Source of the DNA: Pardosa pseudoannulata
Taxonomy: Eukaryota; Arthropoda; Arachnida; Araneae; Lycosidae
DNA length: 64,000 bases
Direction of reading: 5' to 3'
Assembly (NCBI GenBank): GCA_032207245.1
Contig: CM063506.1
Coordinates: 19,768,075 to 19,832,074 of the forward strand
Positions within the stretch are counted from its first letter, which is position 1. Each line of letters starts with the position of its first letter. Under the pieces are notes generated by a model. That model was not told where the DNA came from. It saw only the letters and a program-made list of their open reading frames with translations, and ran no database searches. Of the stretch, positions 63,045 through 64,000 are shown piece by piece. Made by a program: the position numbers and the translations under genes.

Positions 63045-64000
63045 TATGATATTGTTTTTATTATTATAAATTAATAGTCTCCCTAGTTATTACTTTAAAT
63101 ATCACAATATGTTATTTATATTTGATTTTGAATAATAATAATAGAAAAGTTAGTATCGTTATTGTTTAGTTATATCGAGTTATTTCGCTTGGGTGCTCAT
63201 GGTAAAAGATGTTTACTATGAGAAGGAGTCCATGAACAAGAAAGTTTTGGAGCCACTGCATGCCCACAGAAATGTAAAAATATTTAATAGTAGTTCAGAA
63301 AAATGAACAAATCTTTGATTTCTTTAAGGTACTAAATTTAAGGAATTTATTTACAGGAAATTTAAATATAAGGAATATAAAAAACATTTGTGAATAATTC
63401 TACAATATTCTGCTTCTTATTCACACTACTGAGCTCCGAAAGTTGCAAAAACTTTTTAATAAAACAGTCCAACACCCGAGAACGGAGATAGCGCTGCATT
63501 TTCGAGCTGGGGTCCATGGATTAGAATACTACAACTGACATAGATGCTCGGAATTGGCTTTAAGCAACTTTTGCAGTCTGAATACCCATCATGAAGTAAT
63601 TTTGCTAGTTAAAGAACATCCTCTTTAAATGTAATACACATTGTATGATTGATTTTATAATGCGAATCATAAAATAGAAATGTCTGCAATTGTTAGCGGT
63701 TGCGTGGCTTGTTATTGAATATATATGTCATGTCTTGGATCAGTCACAAAGAGTCCATTATTGTCCTCCTAAAATCTTTATTCCTTGTTGATAGTCCAGA
63801 CATGAGAGATCTTAAGGAGGAAGTACTTTCGGAAGAAAGTCTGCTATAAGCATACTCATGACTAGTCTGCTTGACGCAACTAAGTCACGGCTAGGGAGAG
63901 CGATGTATCCTGACTAACTGCCAGAATAGCGAGTGTGAACTTCTTACTTAAAAATATAAAATCTTATCTAAGGGGTTGTTTTTTTTTTTTGGGGGGGGGT
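63045..64000. other. Right flank, no gene recognised
   Basis: AT-rich sequence. A degenerate + strand SINE piece at about 63510-63590 shares GCTCGGAATTGGCTTTAAGC with the 22639 family. The last 230 bases are less AT-rich (CTAGGGAGAGCGATGTATCC) and end in T and G runs at the window edge. No coding exon was seen. Confidence 0.45.

Overview
This is an AT-rich metazoan genomic window with introns, (TA)n/(TG)n microsatellites, tRNA-derived SINEs, Tc1/mariner, Tigger/pogo, hAT and piggyBac DNA transposons, and one BEL/Pao LTR retrotransposon. BEL/Pao elements are confined to animals. A zinc-knuckle Vasa and the repeat repertoire suggest an arthropod, most likely a chelicerate such as a spider. That assignment is inference from gene structure and repeat style, not from a database match.

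Two host genes can be assembled from the sequence. (1) On the + strand, six coding exons between 6575 and 22359, all joined in phase 0 at good splice sites, give a 139-residue secreted precursor: signal peptide, six cysteines, an N-glycosylation sequon, a Gly-Arg-Lys-Lys-Arg processing site, and an acidic C-terminal tail. A poly(A) signal follows 25 nt after the stop. I do not recognise the family; it looks like a neuropeptide, hormone or other cysteine-rich secreted peptide precursor. It is the most interesting object in the window. (2) On the - strand, thirteen coding exons between 49426 and 27823 give an 801-residue Vasa-type DEAD-box RNA helicase. It has three Gly-Trp-Asp repeats, six CCHC zinc knuckles, all helicase motifs and the acidic Trp-containing Vasa C-terminus. 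The exon lengths sum to 2406 nt and every junction phase is compatible. The two genes converge tail to tail, about 5.4 kb apart.

Layout: 1-6.5 kb is repeats (end of a Tc1 copy, microsatellites, a hAT remnant, a roughly 0.5-kb AT-rich tandem repeat, an inverted repeat). 6.5-22.4 kb is the peptide gene, its introns swollen by a Tc1 element, a Tigger-like element with a nested mariner remnant, and a foldback element split by a core-deleted piggyBac. 22.4-27.5 kb is intergenic, with SINEs and a hAT element holding an 83-bp TTAA-flanked MITE. 27.5-52.6 kb is vasa, with SINEs, a 591-bp TTAA element and a 1.5-kb Tc1 element in its introns. 53.5-59.65 kb is a decayed BEL/Pao element. 60-63 kb holds two mariner-like elements with long terminal inverted repeats.

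All transposase and polymerase frames examined are broken or lack catalytic residues. The two functional-looking genes are the peptide precursor and vasa. No RNA genes other than tRNA-derived SINE heads, and no CRISPR-like arrays, were seen.
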